Below the pieces are notes generated by a model, which was not told the origin of the DNA, made no database searches, and saw only the letters and a program-made list of their open reading frames with translations. Both the position numbers and the translations under genes were made by a program. A DNA stretch of 64,000 nt from Clytia hemisphaerica (lineage: Eukaryota > Cnidaria > Hydrozoa > Leptothecata > Clytiidae), in contig CACVBU010001039.1 in the NCBI GenBank assembly GCA_902728285.1, forward strand, positions 139,279 through 203,278, written 5' to 3'. Below, in pieces: positions 1-11,310 of the stretch. Position 1 is the stretch's first letter. Every line of letters begins with the position of its first letter.

Positions 1-65
1 TGCAATCGAATCAGACTCAGAGTTAGAGCTGAATTAAGAATAATTTAAAAAAAATTAAGTCTCTT

Positions 66-292
66 AAGGGCTACTTAGGCTACACAATATATTGACGAAC
101 AATATCAATATATCGTTTTCGGACCGTAATGTACGAAGTAATTAACAGGTACTCTGTTATAAAAAGAAGGTTTCTGTCTGTAAACAATCCCACTATATTG
201 TTGGAATATTGCAAATCGAGCTGACAATATATTGCGGACAACTTTTCAATATATTGCCTGACACTTATATTGTGTAGTGCATGTAGCCCTTT
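66..292. mobile_element. MITE family A, copy 1 (~227 bp)
   Basis: Short AT-rich element bounded by inverted ends AAGGGCTAC and GTAGCCCTT and rich in the word CAATATATTG. The same element recurs at 41018-41274 and 54543-54793, and in two pieces at 42506-42616 and 44353-44502. It has no coding capacity: the 89-codon minus-strand ORF inside it is a by-product and recurs with the repeat. Which DNA transposase mobilises it is unknown. A TTAA-like flank is visible at the left end but is not clean in every copy. Confidence 0.8.
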
Positions 293-960
293 AAACAATT
301 TGATATTGGTAGACTTACTTTGTTGAGTGAGTATTCGCAGCTGTTTCATTTTTTAATCTCAGCGAAGAAATAAGATCTGTCGGCGAAGCAAGTCTTAAAA
401 AAGATTTACGATACATACACATTCATAATCTTTACGAAACTTACGAACGCAGACGAAACGGGAGAAAGACAATTTAATCCATTTGGCGATACCAAATGAG
501 AAAAGTTTAGAGAGTGTTTTGGATTGTTGACAAAAAGCTGTTGACAAGCTAATTGTTGACACATTAATTGTAAGATGGTCATTTTAAGAGGCAGGTGAAG
601 TAAGCTAGCTAGCTACCTGAACGAATTACTTCGATCCGATTTTATCTTTGTTGAATATTCCGTATCTGTGGGTGAAATTCTCCTAAATAGTAGTGATGAA
701 AAAAAACCAATTTGTAAGCTAGCATATAGTGGGAAGTTACTGAAACCACGACAAAAACGGGAACAGTATATAAATTTCTCTGGTAAAGCTTTGTACATCA
801 TGATCATCACGAGTTGTCTTCGAATCCTTATAGAGAAAGGCATGCTGTTGCCAGAGTTGATAATCTGCTATGATGTTTTCTTTATTTCTTATTTTTCTCC
901 CGTAAGTTGAGGATTTAAAAGAAATTGAATTTGTTAAGCTTGATTTACAATTGAACTTAC

Positions 961-3900
961 CGTGAATCGCGTGTCATGTTATTATTAGAGGACTTAAGTG
1001 TAGGAAAAGCTTGTGTCCGACGACGTTTCTTCGGCGAGTCGCTATTGCTCCCACCGAACAGTTTCTCAAAAACTGGATAATCTTTTCGGATGTCTGACAT
1101 CAGGTCTTCTTCGCTAATACCTAAAGAAAAACAGACCAGAAAAATGTACACTACAGGGTGTCCGGAAAAAAGTATCGAGTCGTACCACTTCTATAGAAAG
1201 AAAGTTCCTGTGCGTGTTTCACTAAATTTGTAATGTTTATCAAAGTTTCTCTCTGCGTCATGAGACATCTTTTATGAATAACTTTTACAAAAAACAATTC
1301 TCAATAACTTTAACGTCATGAAAATTGTAAAGAAAGTTAATTCTTTTTGTCGTAAAAACAATTATTGTGTTGGTATGTATCTTCTTACATTATGTTAAAC
1401 ACACGCAATAACCTTCTACTGAGAATCATGTTCGTATTTATGGATTATCTTCGTCTATCTAAAATTCACTGATTATCAACTGCTAGTTGAGAATAGCGCT
1501 CCACGTTATAATTAATTCAACAAAAAATTGTACGGGTTCCAATTTCACAGCTCATTTCGAATTGATTTGAAAGCCGTGGAAGTTATCACCTTTCTTTTGA
1601 TATTGTAAGTCTTAATCAACGTTCAAGAGAAAATTAACGCATAGGAGGATGGGATTGCAAGTCCTACAAACAAATAAGTTTTTTTTTTTTTATTAGATTC
1701 ACCGCGGTGAAAAACATATTGCATGACATACTGTTTTAATTAGACTAGAGTCGTTTATAATGCGTGTAATACAGTAGTATAGGCGGGCGTTGTATGATAA
1801 TACGATTATTGTTACGGGATTTAGTTTGTATAAACAAAACTAAAATTGTTCCCTCCATTATTTTTTGCTTTATTTCTACTATATCTAAATTAGTCGTCTA
1901 GCTTGCTAGACTATGTTTTAAAAGGAAAAATGCTTTCCACCACCAAGAGTGCTTGGAACGTTCTGAATGTATGAGACATTTTTTAAAAAGCTTCGGACAC
2001 TCAAGGTAAGTGAACAACCGTAGGGACGACTATTTAGAGTAACCTTTCTGGCTTCCAAAAGAACACTGTAAAGGCCGATAGGTGAAAAGGTGCACTTTAT
2101 AGTTTAAACAGTAAGAAAACCAGATTCTTTTTTAGAAAAAAAACATTGGAGGGGCAAATATCTTACCAAAATGAAGTTGAAAAAGTTACTAATTATTTAA
2201 TAGCGTTCTAAATCATGGTTTCACGCTTACATACCATCTTTGGAGACTTCACTGCACGATGTTGAAAATGAATTCAGATTGTGGTGATCTGCAACTTTCT
2301 CATAACACGGTTTATCATTGACATCATTTTCATTTATCGAGTCCAACGATTCTTGAGATGAAAGCAATGTCGAGGCTTCAAAAATCTAAATAAAAGCATC
2401 TTCGTAAACCTATATTTATAATATGCACCATCGCAATGTCTTCTGACATTTAATATCAATGTAATTTAATGTTATGTAATTTACATAACGGACCCAATAG
2501 CTGATTGGATGTAAGTGACATAATAAATGATTTTAAGTCTTCAACCAATCAGCTGTTGGGCTCGTGGAAGACATTGCAATGGTGAATATCATGAATTGAC
2601 CTTTGACGTTCAGCGTTAAAGAGATTGGTAAAGAAAATACAAGGAATTTGAGGAGTTTGATCTCTCCTCTACAACTCGATAGGAGCGTTCTTGAGAAAAA
2701 TGTAAGATTACCCTACATTGAAGTGTGAAATAACGTCAGTTTGTAGAACTATCCGAATGCTAAAAATAATTTTTGCTTCTTATATGACATGAAGTTTTGG
2801 TGGGATTTGTTTGGTTTGTTCTGAGGGCCAGTCTCCACTTTCGCGCGAAAGGAGCGAAAACATTTTAACATTTTTGTAAGGTTATTGGTCGAAGTGAAGC
2901 AATTTCATAAGTCAAAATTGACGTAACGTTTGAAAAAAGTTGAACTTCTAACAACTTTTCTGTTCGCGCGAAACTTTTTTATGACGTTATCTTTTATTCA
3001 GGCAAAAAAAGGTTGAGAAAAAACTGTCGCCCATTTCGCGAGAAAGTGGATACAGCCTTAAAGACAGCCTAAAATGTATCCACTAATAATTTGATATATA
3101 TTGATCATGAAAAATAAATTTTGAAGCGAGAGGGTAAATTGTTATTAGCTAATGCAATTTACAGGAGGGATAATAGTGTCTTGTTGAATTCAATTTTGCG
3201 ATAAACTTTGAAGGTTGCTCTAAAGTCGTAAGGACCCGTATTATATATCGAGACACCAATTTAAAGGAAACAAAAGTTCTGTAATATAAATAAGACATGT
3301 CTTTGCCAAATTCATTAAATTATAATACACCCCCTTTTCAAAGACCCGGTAGGATTTTTTCAGCCAGTGGGGGTAGAAATAACAGACTGAAACTCGATGG
3401 GGATTGATATTCCCTTGTTTTTATGGCTGGGGATTCGAATTTTATTGTTTTCGAGCCAGAAAATTCAGTGGGGATGGAAGCACAATATTTTGCAGTAAGG
3501 ATAATTGGTTATCGGAGATAAAAATTGGAGTATAAATTTCCACTGGGGATGATATTTTGGCAAACATTTCCAGTGGGAAGGGATCGCAGTGTGTCTGTGA
3601 GAAGGGGGTGTTCTAATACCTTTAATTTTTTCTTCTCTTCTCTTAAATCATTCAAAATCTTCCAATTTTCAACGCTGAATTTACAGGTTGAACCCTGAAG
3701 AAAAAAAATTATGGATAAATAAAGTGTGTGCTTCTGAGAACTGGGACTGGTCCGCACCAACCCTAGTATCCCCCTGGGACGATTACCAATCATACTTTCG
3801 GTAAATGAAATTTCTCATAACATGGTATATCTTTAAAAACAAATCAATTGCGATATCTATATTATAATACGCTTAAATCGGAACTCTCCCATTCTCGCAT

Positions 3901-5817
3901 GAGGCTTTTTCGCTAGCGATTTTTAAATACACGGCAATTTTTTTCGCGCCTTTTTGATTGTATATTCAATTCTATTCGCCAAGTGCACTTCCATTCAAGA
4001 GAGCACATTTCTCCTTGATGGAGAAACACAACTGACTGTGCAATAGCACTATCAGCATAATTTATAGTTTTTTAAAAAAAAGTTTATGTCGGTTATGAAA
4101 TAATTTTGATTCACATGGGAATACGTCGAAGATAAAATTTGAGTTTTCAAAAAGACATCATATTTATGATTACCCTTGAGATTAATAAAGCTCCGATGAC
4201 ATTTCCCTTCTATTTGATACTCTGATAAAACAATTTCAATTTAATGGACTTGACAATATGAGAAAAGTTGATGACTTATTCCCAATTCAATTATGAAATT
4301 TTTTAATCAATGTTTGCTATTTTTTGTTCTATTGAGATAGCAAAATGAAAACGCTTTTACTTACGCATTGAGTTTAATTGTTAAATAATTGTTGACTCTG
4401 TTAAGAGGTATTGAAAAAAGGCACTCTTTATATTCCACCGTAAAGCACTGTGGTCTTTGGAGTGATCGGTGTTGCCAAGTACCTCTAATACTGAATTTGA
4501 ATTTCTATTTGTTTTTTATCTTCATCCTTGCGTGAGGAAAATAATAGTCTTTCCTCTCCCAAAAACCCAAAAAAAAGCACGTTTAAAGTATGACCGATTT
4601 CTCGCGAGAAACTTTTAACTCAATTTTCACCAATATTTGCATGAGCATTATTTTTAGCGAGTCAAGAACATTATTGTTTGAAGGTTTTCAACAAAAGAAA
4701 TTATGACAAATTTATACAATTTAATAAGGAGAAGAAAAATCAAAATTCAACTAAAAATACTTTCACCATATTTTTTAATGTGCATTAATTTTAGTGTCCC
4801 CTTAAAAATTTTAAACATCAATTTTTACGAAAAAGGCCTAAATTTAAGAACATTTCTTCTCGCAAAATAAGTACATTTGTATACAAATCCCTACAAGTTT
4901 CTGAAAAAATAGAAAAGCGAGCGAAGCGAGCGTATTAAAAGGAGTAAGAAGTCGTCTCGGACGACGCCGGGACGGCTAGTTATTTTTAATAGTTTTTATG
5001 AAAAAAGATAATAAAATGACGAAACTCGACGACTGTCAGCTAATCACGAGTGGATCCTGATTACTCCATCTGAAGTGCGTATTCACTCTAAAAGCCTTGG
5101 TTTTGTAATTTTTCCGGGTTAGTTCACAAATTGTATGATTTTCACCCGGATTCTGGATGGTTATTGAAATAGCTTTTGAACGCAACAATTGGTTGAAGTA
5201 AAACAATCGCATCACAATTTGTTGTCAATCATACACGCTTTTTTTATAAGAATACACTTTATAAGAATGTCCATGATGAAAATGGCCAAAAAATTAAGAA
5301 TCACCATCATGGAATCAAGCTAAAAGAATGCCATTTTTAGAGCATTTTCAATTATAAATTGTCAATTACTCCCAAGTAAGGCACAAAAATGCCAATATAT
5401 TCTTGAGACGTATGTACTAAATGTTAAATCTAGTCTGATTAGGATCCTAACTTAAGAATGTTGTGAGAATACTTTAGGATGATTTTTCCCAAAAAAGTTA
5501 AGAATACCCATGATGAAATGGATTTACACCATTCTTATATAAAAAAAACATGTAAATATTTTCAGTCGCTATCGCTTTTAGACTTCCGCTTTGTTTGCCG
5601 AATCCTTTTAAAGCAAAGTGTGCTGGGTGCAGAATGATTAGATATGAAAGTTGGCACAAAACGTTTTCTCGGTGTCCATCTATCGTCCATAATATTCACG
5701 TAGACGCGTAAAGCGCGGAGACTCCGAATGCACGCTCAAATGACATTTTGAGTCTGACAGACTGTCTACTGAGTTAAAATTTATTACCTCATGACTTGAT
5801 TGTGAATTACAATCCTC
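961..5817 (-). CDS. Unrecognised multi-exon gene, partial (four phase-consistent exons)
   Basis: Four exons can be read on the minus strand in transcription order: 5817-5788 (30 nt, phase 0 to 0), 3694-3620 (75 nt, 0 to 0), 2385-2235 (151 nt, 0 to 1) and 1120-961 (160 nt, 1 to 2). Each has a pyrimidine-rich AG acceptor and a GTAATA, GTATTA, GTATGT or GTAAGT donor, and the phases join without stops. The 75-nt exon is lysine/glutamate-rich and may form a coiled coil (NWKILNDLREEKKKLK). The last exon has an acidic start, then FEKLFGG, then a basic PKKRRR stretch that could be a nuclear localisation signal. A further donor at 5873 (codons ..NYE) suggests another exon upstream, next to a C-run and low-complexity insertion. 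I do not recognise the family. Start and stop lie outside what I can identify, and the 75-nt exon abuts an inserted repeat on its donor side. Confidence 0.6.
2425..2597. mobile_element. Palindromic MITE family B, copy 1
   Basis: Inverted repeat whose arms carry GCACCATYGCAATGTCTTC and CGGACCCAATAGCTGATTGG near the left end and their complements at the right (CCAATCAGCTGTTGGG, GACATTGCAATGGTG). Close relatives lie at 44503-44630 and 45528-45672, so this is a dispersed family and not a local hairpin. It lies in an intron of the minus-strand gene. Non-coding. Confidence 0.8.
2825..3060. mobile_element. MITE family E, copy 1
   Basis: Element with ends like GGCCAGTCTCCACTT and AAGTGGATACAGCC, and internal inverted blocks containing TTCGCGCGAAA and GACGTAACG. 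A second copy lies at 60570-60818 with cleaner ends (AAGGCCGGTCTCCACTT and its complement). Non-coding; sits in an intron of the minus-strand gene. Confidence 0.75.
3325..3616. mobile_element. Inverted-ended repeat abutting an exon
   Basis: About 290 bp beginning ATACACCCCCTTTTC and ending GAAGGGGGTGTTCTAAT, with several internal copies of a GTGGGGAT-type word. The right end touches the donor of the 75-nt exon at 3694-3620, so part of that donor context may come from the insertion. Related sequence (GTGGGAAGGGGGGTCC) is at about 62140-62235. Confidence 0.6.
4540..4978. mobile_element. Possible Helitron-like 3' end
   Basis: Near 4953-4978 the sequence has a hairpin GTCGTC-TCG-GACGAC, then about ten GC-rich bases, then CTAG followed by T. 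A hairpin followed by CTRR is the hallmark of a Helitron 3' terminus. A second case ending in the same ACGGCTAGTT is at about 40205-40232. The left boundary is not visible and the start given is only nominal; no Rep/helicase coding sequence is present. Confidence 0.4.
5236..5560. mobile_element. Inverted-ended repeat (TTATAAGAA type)
   Basis: Starts near ACACGCTTTTTTTATAAGAA and ends CATTCTTATATAAAAAAAACATGT, with internal opposed CATGATG blocks. It resembles, loosely, the repeats at 28131-28395, 58999-59192 and 61567-61795, which also end in TTATAAGAAC next to an ACACGTTTTT-type word. Non-coding. Confidence 0.5.
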
Positions 5818-6935
5818 CTAAAACAAAAACAATTTATACAGTACAAGTTTTTTTAAAAGAGCAATATCTTACCTCATAGTTCGGACCCCCCCCCCCTTGC
5901 TTAAGGGGGTGACACCTTCCAAAAAAACGAAGAAGATAGGATCAGAAATTTTCATTAAAAAGGGGGGATAGCAAGGAAGGGGGGATAGTTTAAGAAGAGG
6001 GGCTTACATATATATTGTAGACTATTTTCAAGCACTGTTATGAAATTTGTTAGAGTAGTCTTGAGTCAGAAAGAAGAAAGAAGTTTATTTCCGCACTATG
6101 TACCTAAAAAAAGGTCGGAAACCGCTTAAAGAAATCGAGAAAAAAATCAGTCTCTAAGAAAATTTGGACACAAATACAGTATTGATTCTCCAAAATTCAC
6201 TTTCTATAGTGTGTATATCAACCATCTAATCTCATGGTTGATTGAAATTCGATTGACGTTTTTGCTTACGTTAATTTGTAATTTCCCGCGAACTTGTAAT
6301 TTCCCTCCTAGCTTTTGTAATTTCCCTCCTAGATTTTGTAATTTCCCGCAAAAGTGAAATTTTCTTCGTTTGGAATATCATCACGATTTTTGACTTTCTT
6401 ACTAACTTCAAAGGCTTAAGTAAATGGAATACTATCCAATTAAAACTCGATTCGCGTTTCTATGACTTTTCTGAGACCTCTTTTTAAATTTTCAGATTGA
6501 TTTCCAGTGTTAAAATTGATGTCTTTCAGAATTGTTAGAATTTCAATCCAAACCATGAGATTAACCAGGAAGCCCATGCTTGTTTTCGTGAAATTCTGGA
6601 TAAATTACCCTCGGTCAAATTTCGAAATGTTTTAAATTTCCCTCGTTGCACTCGGGAAATTTCAAAAAATTTCAAAATTGACCTCGGGAAATTTATCCCG
6701 AATTTCCCTCATAACCATGAGATTACTAGTACAAATTGCGGTACGTTTCATAGGAACTTAAAAAGTTAAAGAATACATGACTTTTATATTCAATGATTAT
6801 ATTTTCTTACCATTTGATATTAACTGCAGACACCCGTGTGCCAATTTATTGTATGTATGAAATCTTAAACCTTATGTCTTCGTTTCTCCATGGACTATTT
6901 AATTTTCTTATTCTACCTATAAAATATCAAGGAAA

Positions 6936-7066
6936 TACAACACAATTTTTTCTAAAAAAACGATACATTGTGGGATTGTTTTGAGGGTATTACAATAGAA
7001 ATCTCTTAGGAATTCCTCGAGGGAGGAATAATACCCCCGAAACAATCCCACAATGCATCGCTTTTT
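6936..7066. repeat. Hairpin-forming inverted repeat
   Basis: Arms of about 50 nt: TTCTAAAAAAACGATACATTG with TGTGGGATTGTTT on the left, mirrored by AAACAATCCCACAATGCATCG with a TTTTTTAGAAAA end on the right. The loop holds AGGAATTCCT. No gene is seen in 5880-7450. Confidence 0.7.
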
Positions 7067-7451
7067 TAGAAAACTTAAAACTCTGATAAGTTCTATTTCT
7101 ACAATAATGAATGAGACGTGTAGAGGAAGAAATTTTAAGGTAAAACAATAAGGGACATAATTTAAAAGTCGGAAAGAAAATCCTTGAGGTAACTTGGAGT
7201 TATGGCAAAAAACTCGCTTGTGTCAAAATTTCCCTTTAGTGTGAAAACTCTTCTTGAAGCTAACCAAAAACTAGCTTAACTGACAAAAACTTTTAAATAT
7301 AAAATAATTAAAATAAATAAGTCTAGTAAATAAGAAAATAAATAGGTCAAAAATTGACACTCTAAATTTTTTTATAAATTAAATACGTTAGTTTTGAATA
7401 AGTGTACGTTAAGCTATGACGAAAATATTACATTGTTTCTGGCTTCGTTTG

Positions 7452-7741
7452 CTTTTTACACCCCTGTGCAGGCACGATGCACCGGGTACGGCAGGTACGG
7501 CACCCCTAGATAGGGACATCACAGCCCTTACCAGACATTGTACTCTGTGCTTGCGACATATCAGAGCCGTGCTGTATCGATGATGATACTCGCACAGTAC
7601 GGGAGAACCTTGCGTTCTCGCAGGTACTGAACATGAGTACCATCACCACACCACATTTAATGTCCAGCACCGAGTGGGAATTGAACCCTGACCTCTAGCA
7701 CGGAGGTCAAGAACGATGACTACTACACTACTGCGCCTACA
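7452..7741 (-). mobile_element. tRNA-derived SINE
   Basis: On the minus strand the head reads like a tRNA gene: an A-box-like TAGTGTAGTAGTCA about ten bases in, a potential anticodon stem GACCT/AGGTC, and a near-perfect B box GGTTCAATTCC (complement at about 7676-7686). A GC-richer body of about 200 bp follows, with self-complementary words around GGTACTGAACATGAGTACC. The acceptor stem is not properly paired and no CCA is encoded, so this is a SINE and not a functional tRNA. RNA polymerase III would transcribe it; mobilisation would depend on a LINE. Confidence 0.8.
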
Positions 7742-7965
7742 TCTATTGGGATTTCGATAGAAATTTTGGATATCCGCCGGAGTTTTTCATATACAAAAAC
7801 GACTTTCTAAGAAAGTTTTTTAGGACTAATAGAAAAAAGAAATATTGATATTGTAAAGATCAAAAATTACTTCCTTAAAAAAAAAGAAAAGAATGGAGCA
7901 TGTTGCATTTTGCGAAAAAAAGTCATCGCATCCCCACGCAAGCCTTAACGTTGATGTATGTATCA

Positions 7966-10900
7966 TTATATCGTTACAACATCAGTTTTGGTCGCCTGAT
8001 TACTTGAAATATCAGGTGACTTCTCTCTCTGAAGAAGATAGAGTTTATTTCCCAATGTCAAAGCAAATCCAATAAATGAACATCCAGCCAAGAAGAACCA
8101 GACAGCTCCGGCATATCGACTGAAAGTTGCATTGTAAACTTCGATGGACATCAAATTTGTCGTAAACGAAAGAGCATCTATGGATTCAAAGGCAGCCATT
8201 AATGTTCCTACCTGTTCAGGTGGGACATGTTTTGAAGTATAACTTCTAGACAACGATAAAGCTACTGGTATACCAAAACCACTTAGACTTGCGGTGAAGA
8301 TCGTGACTTTGCTTTTGGATAGACCAATGATTGTGTATGATATGATCTGGCTAAGTACGCCAAATAATAACACATCAATGTCCGACGCTCTAAAGACTTT
8401 ACTAGCTATTCTTAAGGTGATAAGACAGCTAAGACTTCTTATAGCAGCTTGTGAGGCATAGTAATAGCCGATGAAATCCGGTTCCAATGCAAGAGGTTCG
8501 TTCTTGATATACAATGATGTCAGGGTCAGTTCACCAACAAAAGCGTAAATGATGAATGTGAATGCTAGTAAAGGCGGTAAGATCAAATGACGTCTCCCTT
8601 TGGATGAGAGTAGTTTGTAAGTAGTAAGATATGGAGAAAGCTGGCACATTTTTGACACCTCCAGCAATGCCGAAAGTGAGTGACACTACAGAAAGTGAGT
8701 GACACTACAGAAAGTGAGTGACACCACAGAAAGTGAGTACACTACAGAAAGTGATTGACACCTTACAGAAAGTGAGTGTCACCACAGAATAAGTTTCAAG
8801 TGGTAAATATTTTTCTGGTTATCTATAAAAGCATTAAAGTCATTTTCCCTATCGGAAACACCCGAAAACACCGGAATTTTAGTGTTACTAAAATTGCAAC
8901 ACATGGTTCAAACTCAACACCTCCAGTAAATAATTTTCAGGTTATCTATTAAAGCACTGACCTTCTTAGTCTAATTATTCATAAATCATAAAAACTGAGT
9001 ATATTGTTGACAATAACACCATCACCATGTAAAAGATTTGATATATAGGTAATTTTATCAGTAACAGGAAACATGTGCGAGATAGCAACAATTTTGATTA
9101 AAGAAAATAACCAAGTCTTATTTCTAATTGTAAAAGATGAATTTGGAAACGTTCGTTTTTTGAAAGTCTTCAAGGCATTTGATTGAAAATTCTTTAAGCG
9201 TTTATTAGGCTAAACATTTGTTGAGGTAAGCAACACTGCTACACGTGTAAAAATCGAGTCCGGTATAAACAAGTCGAGGTTGATGAACTAAGCAAATCAA
9301 ATGAAATTCTCAAAATGGAAGAATAAACGAAAATTAAATTTTGATGTTGAAAACTACTTTGATAAAGACAAGGAGGATTTTTTTATCATAACTCAAGGAC
9401 CCAACATTTGAAGTCCAAAGAAAATTCGTGAAGGAGGCTCCCAGAGTCAATTAAATTATCACTATTGTCTAGCCACTAGAAACAAGTGTCCATAGAAGAT
9501 GGTTTTTCGAACTTCACGAAAGTTGTTAATGAAAGGGAATCAAACGATATTTGCAATAGTACGCTGGATGGATGGAGAAATTGAGTATATAAAGTTGGAA
9601 CTCTTAGCTGATGATCGATGGGTTAAAAATCTAAGATTACAAAAATTTTAGATTGTTAAATAGGGAATGAATGAAATAGTTTATTTGAGAAGAAACAAAA
9701 CAACATTGATAACAAAATTGAACGTGGATACACCAAAGCAAATAAAAGATATGTAAATATTTAGGATTTTAGGATTGGTTAAATGAATGTAAAAAGATGC
9801 TCAAATATAAAGTTATTACTATAATCCAAAAACCCTATGTGACACTACTTTGAGCTAAATCGTAGAGGCAATAAAAAAGAACTAAGAAAACAAACATTTA
9901 TTGATTGATGGTAATATATTTCTAGCTTATAAACAACAATGTTACCATTTACAAGGATCAAATCTCATTCTTTCATTGCATCATTTGGAATTTGTCGATT
10001 AATTAGAAAGCGACGTTTTTCAACAGCGAAATCCAATGCTTCTTCAAAAATCCATATATCTTCCTCATCTCTAACCCTTTGTAAAGTTTCCATCACAGAT
10101 TTATGTGTTTTATCCTTTTTCATTGCTCGAAGAAAAAGGATCTTGTATTTATAAATCTCATGAATTGATAAGTCAGTCTCTTGACATTCGTTCAACATGC
10201 TCTCCCCAAATATTAAATGTTTCTTTAACACCTTGAGATTCTTCACTATCACTGAACATGGACTCGCTGTCTGTAAAGTCCTCATCAGACTCTTCAGATT
10301 CTTCTTCAGATTCTTCAGGGTGGGCCTTTGCAACATGTCGATTGTAATTACTTTTATTGGAAAAGGTCTTTTCGCAATCGTCACATTCATACATCGTGTT
10401 TCTCCCGTTGGTTTTAAACTTATTTGAAGAAGTAGCATCCTTACATACGAATTTATATGCAAAACACAAGAGTAATCCGATATCGGGTTTCTCTTTAGGA
10501 TCCAGGTTTCTCTCCAAGATCTTTGTTTCTTCCAGATTACCTAGTCTTTATTAGTCCACGTTCGTTTCTTGGTCCGGGACTAGCTTGAGAAATCTAGTTT
10601 TACTTGATCCTCTTTTGGGACTCCAGTAGTCCTATACCTAGTCCTTGTTAGTCCCTTTTTTAGACCAAACAATTCTTATTGGTGGCTGCAAAGTAATCCC
10701 TTTTTGTTTCAACATAGTCCCTTTTAGACTTCTATTAGGACTACCCGATTCCTGTTTCGGACTACTTAGTTTTGATAATTCGTTTTCGGAATTAGCTAAA
10801 TCCTGTTTTGGATACCCAATTTAAGCTTCAGGAGTATCTAATCCTCTTTTGTATCTACATAGTGCTAGTTTAATTATCCTTAGGATTAACGGGATTAGCT

Positions 10901-11279
10901 AATCTTTCTTTGGAACTAACCAATCCTTATTCGGGATTGCCTAATCCCTCTTTGGGACTAACTAATCCTCATTTGAGATTACCTGATCCCTCTTTGGGAT
11001 CAACTAATCCTTATTTGGGATTGCCTAATCCCTCTTTGGGACTAACTAATCCTCATTTGAGATTACCTGATCCCTCTTTGGGATCTTAATCTTTGGATGA
11101 CTTAAAACGTCAAAGTTGATCGGATTTATAGCATACCTAAAGTTGACTTCTGACGGGGCCCGGGGCGTAAGCCCCGCCTTTGGCGGGACTTACGGATGTA
11201 ACTAACAAAATAATAAAATCCCACACCAAACAAAAAACGCGCAAAAAAAAAAAACAATATAAAAAAGGAAAAAGAAAGC

Positions 11280-11310
<31 letters not shown>

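Larger units (their letters stand above)
7891..11085. repeat. Left arm of giant palindrome
   Basis: This arm is the reverse complement of 11644-14836. Position pairs keep a constant sum (7966 with 14759, 10517 with 12212, 7891 with 14836; sums 22725-22729), so only a few bases of indel separate the arms over 3.2 kb. It holds, left to right, the last exon of the SLC46-like gene (minus), a 20-21 bp tandem repeat with GAAAGTGAGTGACAC, about 1.1 kb without genes, a broken zinc-finger ORF (minus), and iterons. The outer edge falls inside a small transposon whose full copy is at 14779-15073. Confidence 0.95.

Noticed and set aside
613..910. Coding ORFs on both strands (76 and 80 codons)
   Set aside because: They overlap antisense to each other, have no clear splice sites in phase with the neighbouring exon, and show no family signal.
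4345..4420. 33-nt exon with GTAAGT donor in the minus-strand unknown gene
   Set aside because: Its only open frame does not match the phase of the next exon at 3694-3620.
7670..7741. Functional tRNA gene on the minus strand
   Set aside because: A and B boxes are present but the acceptor stem does not pair and a SINE body follows.
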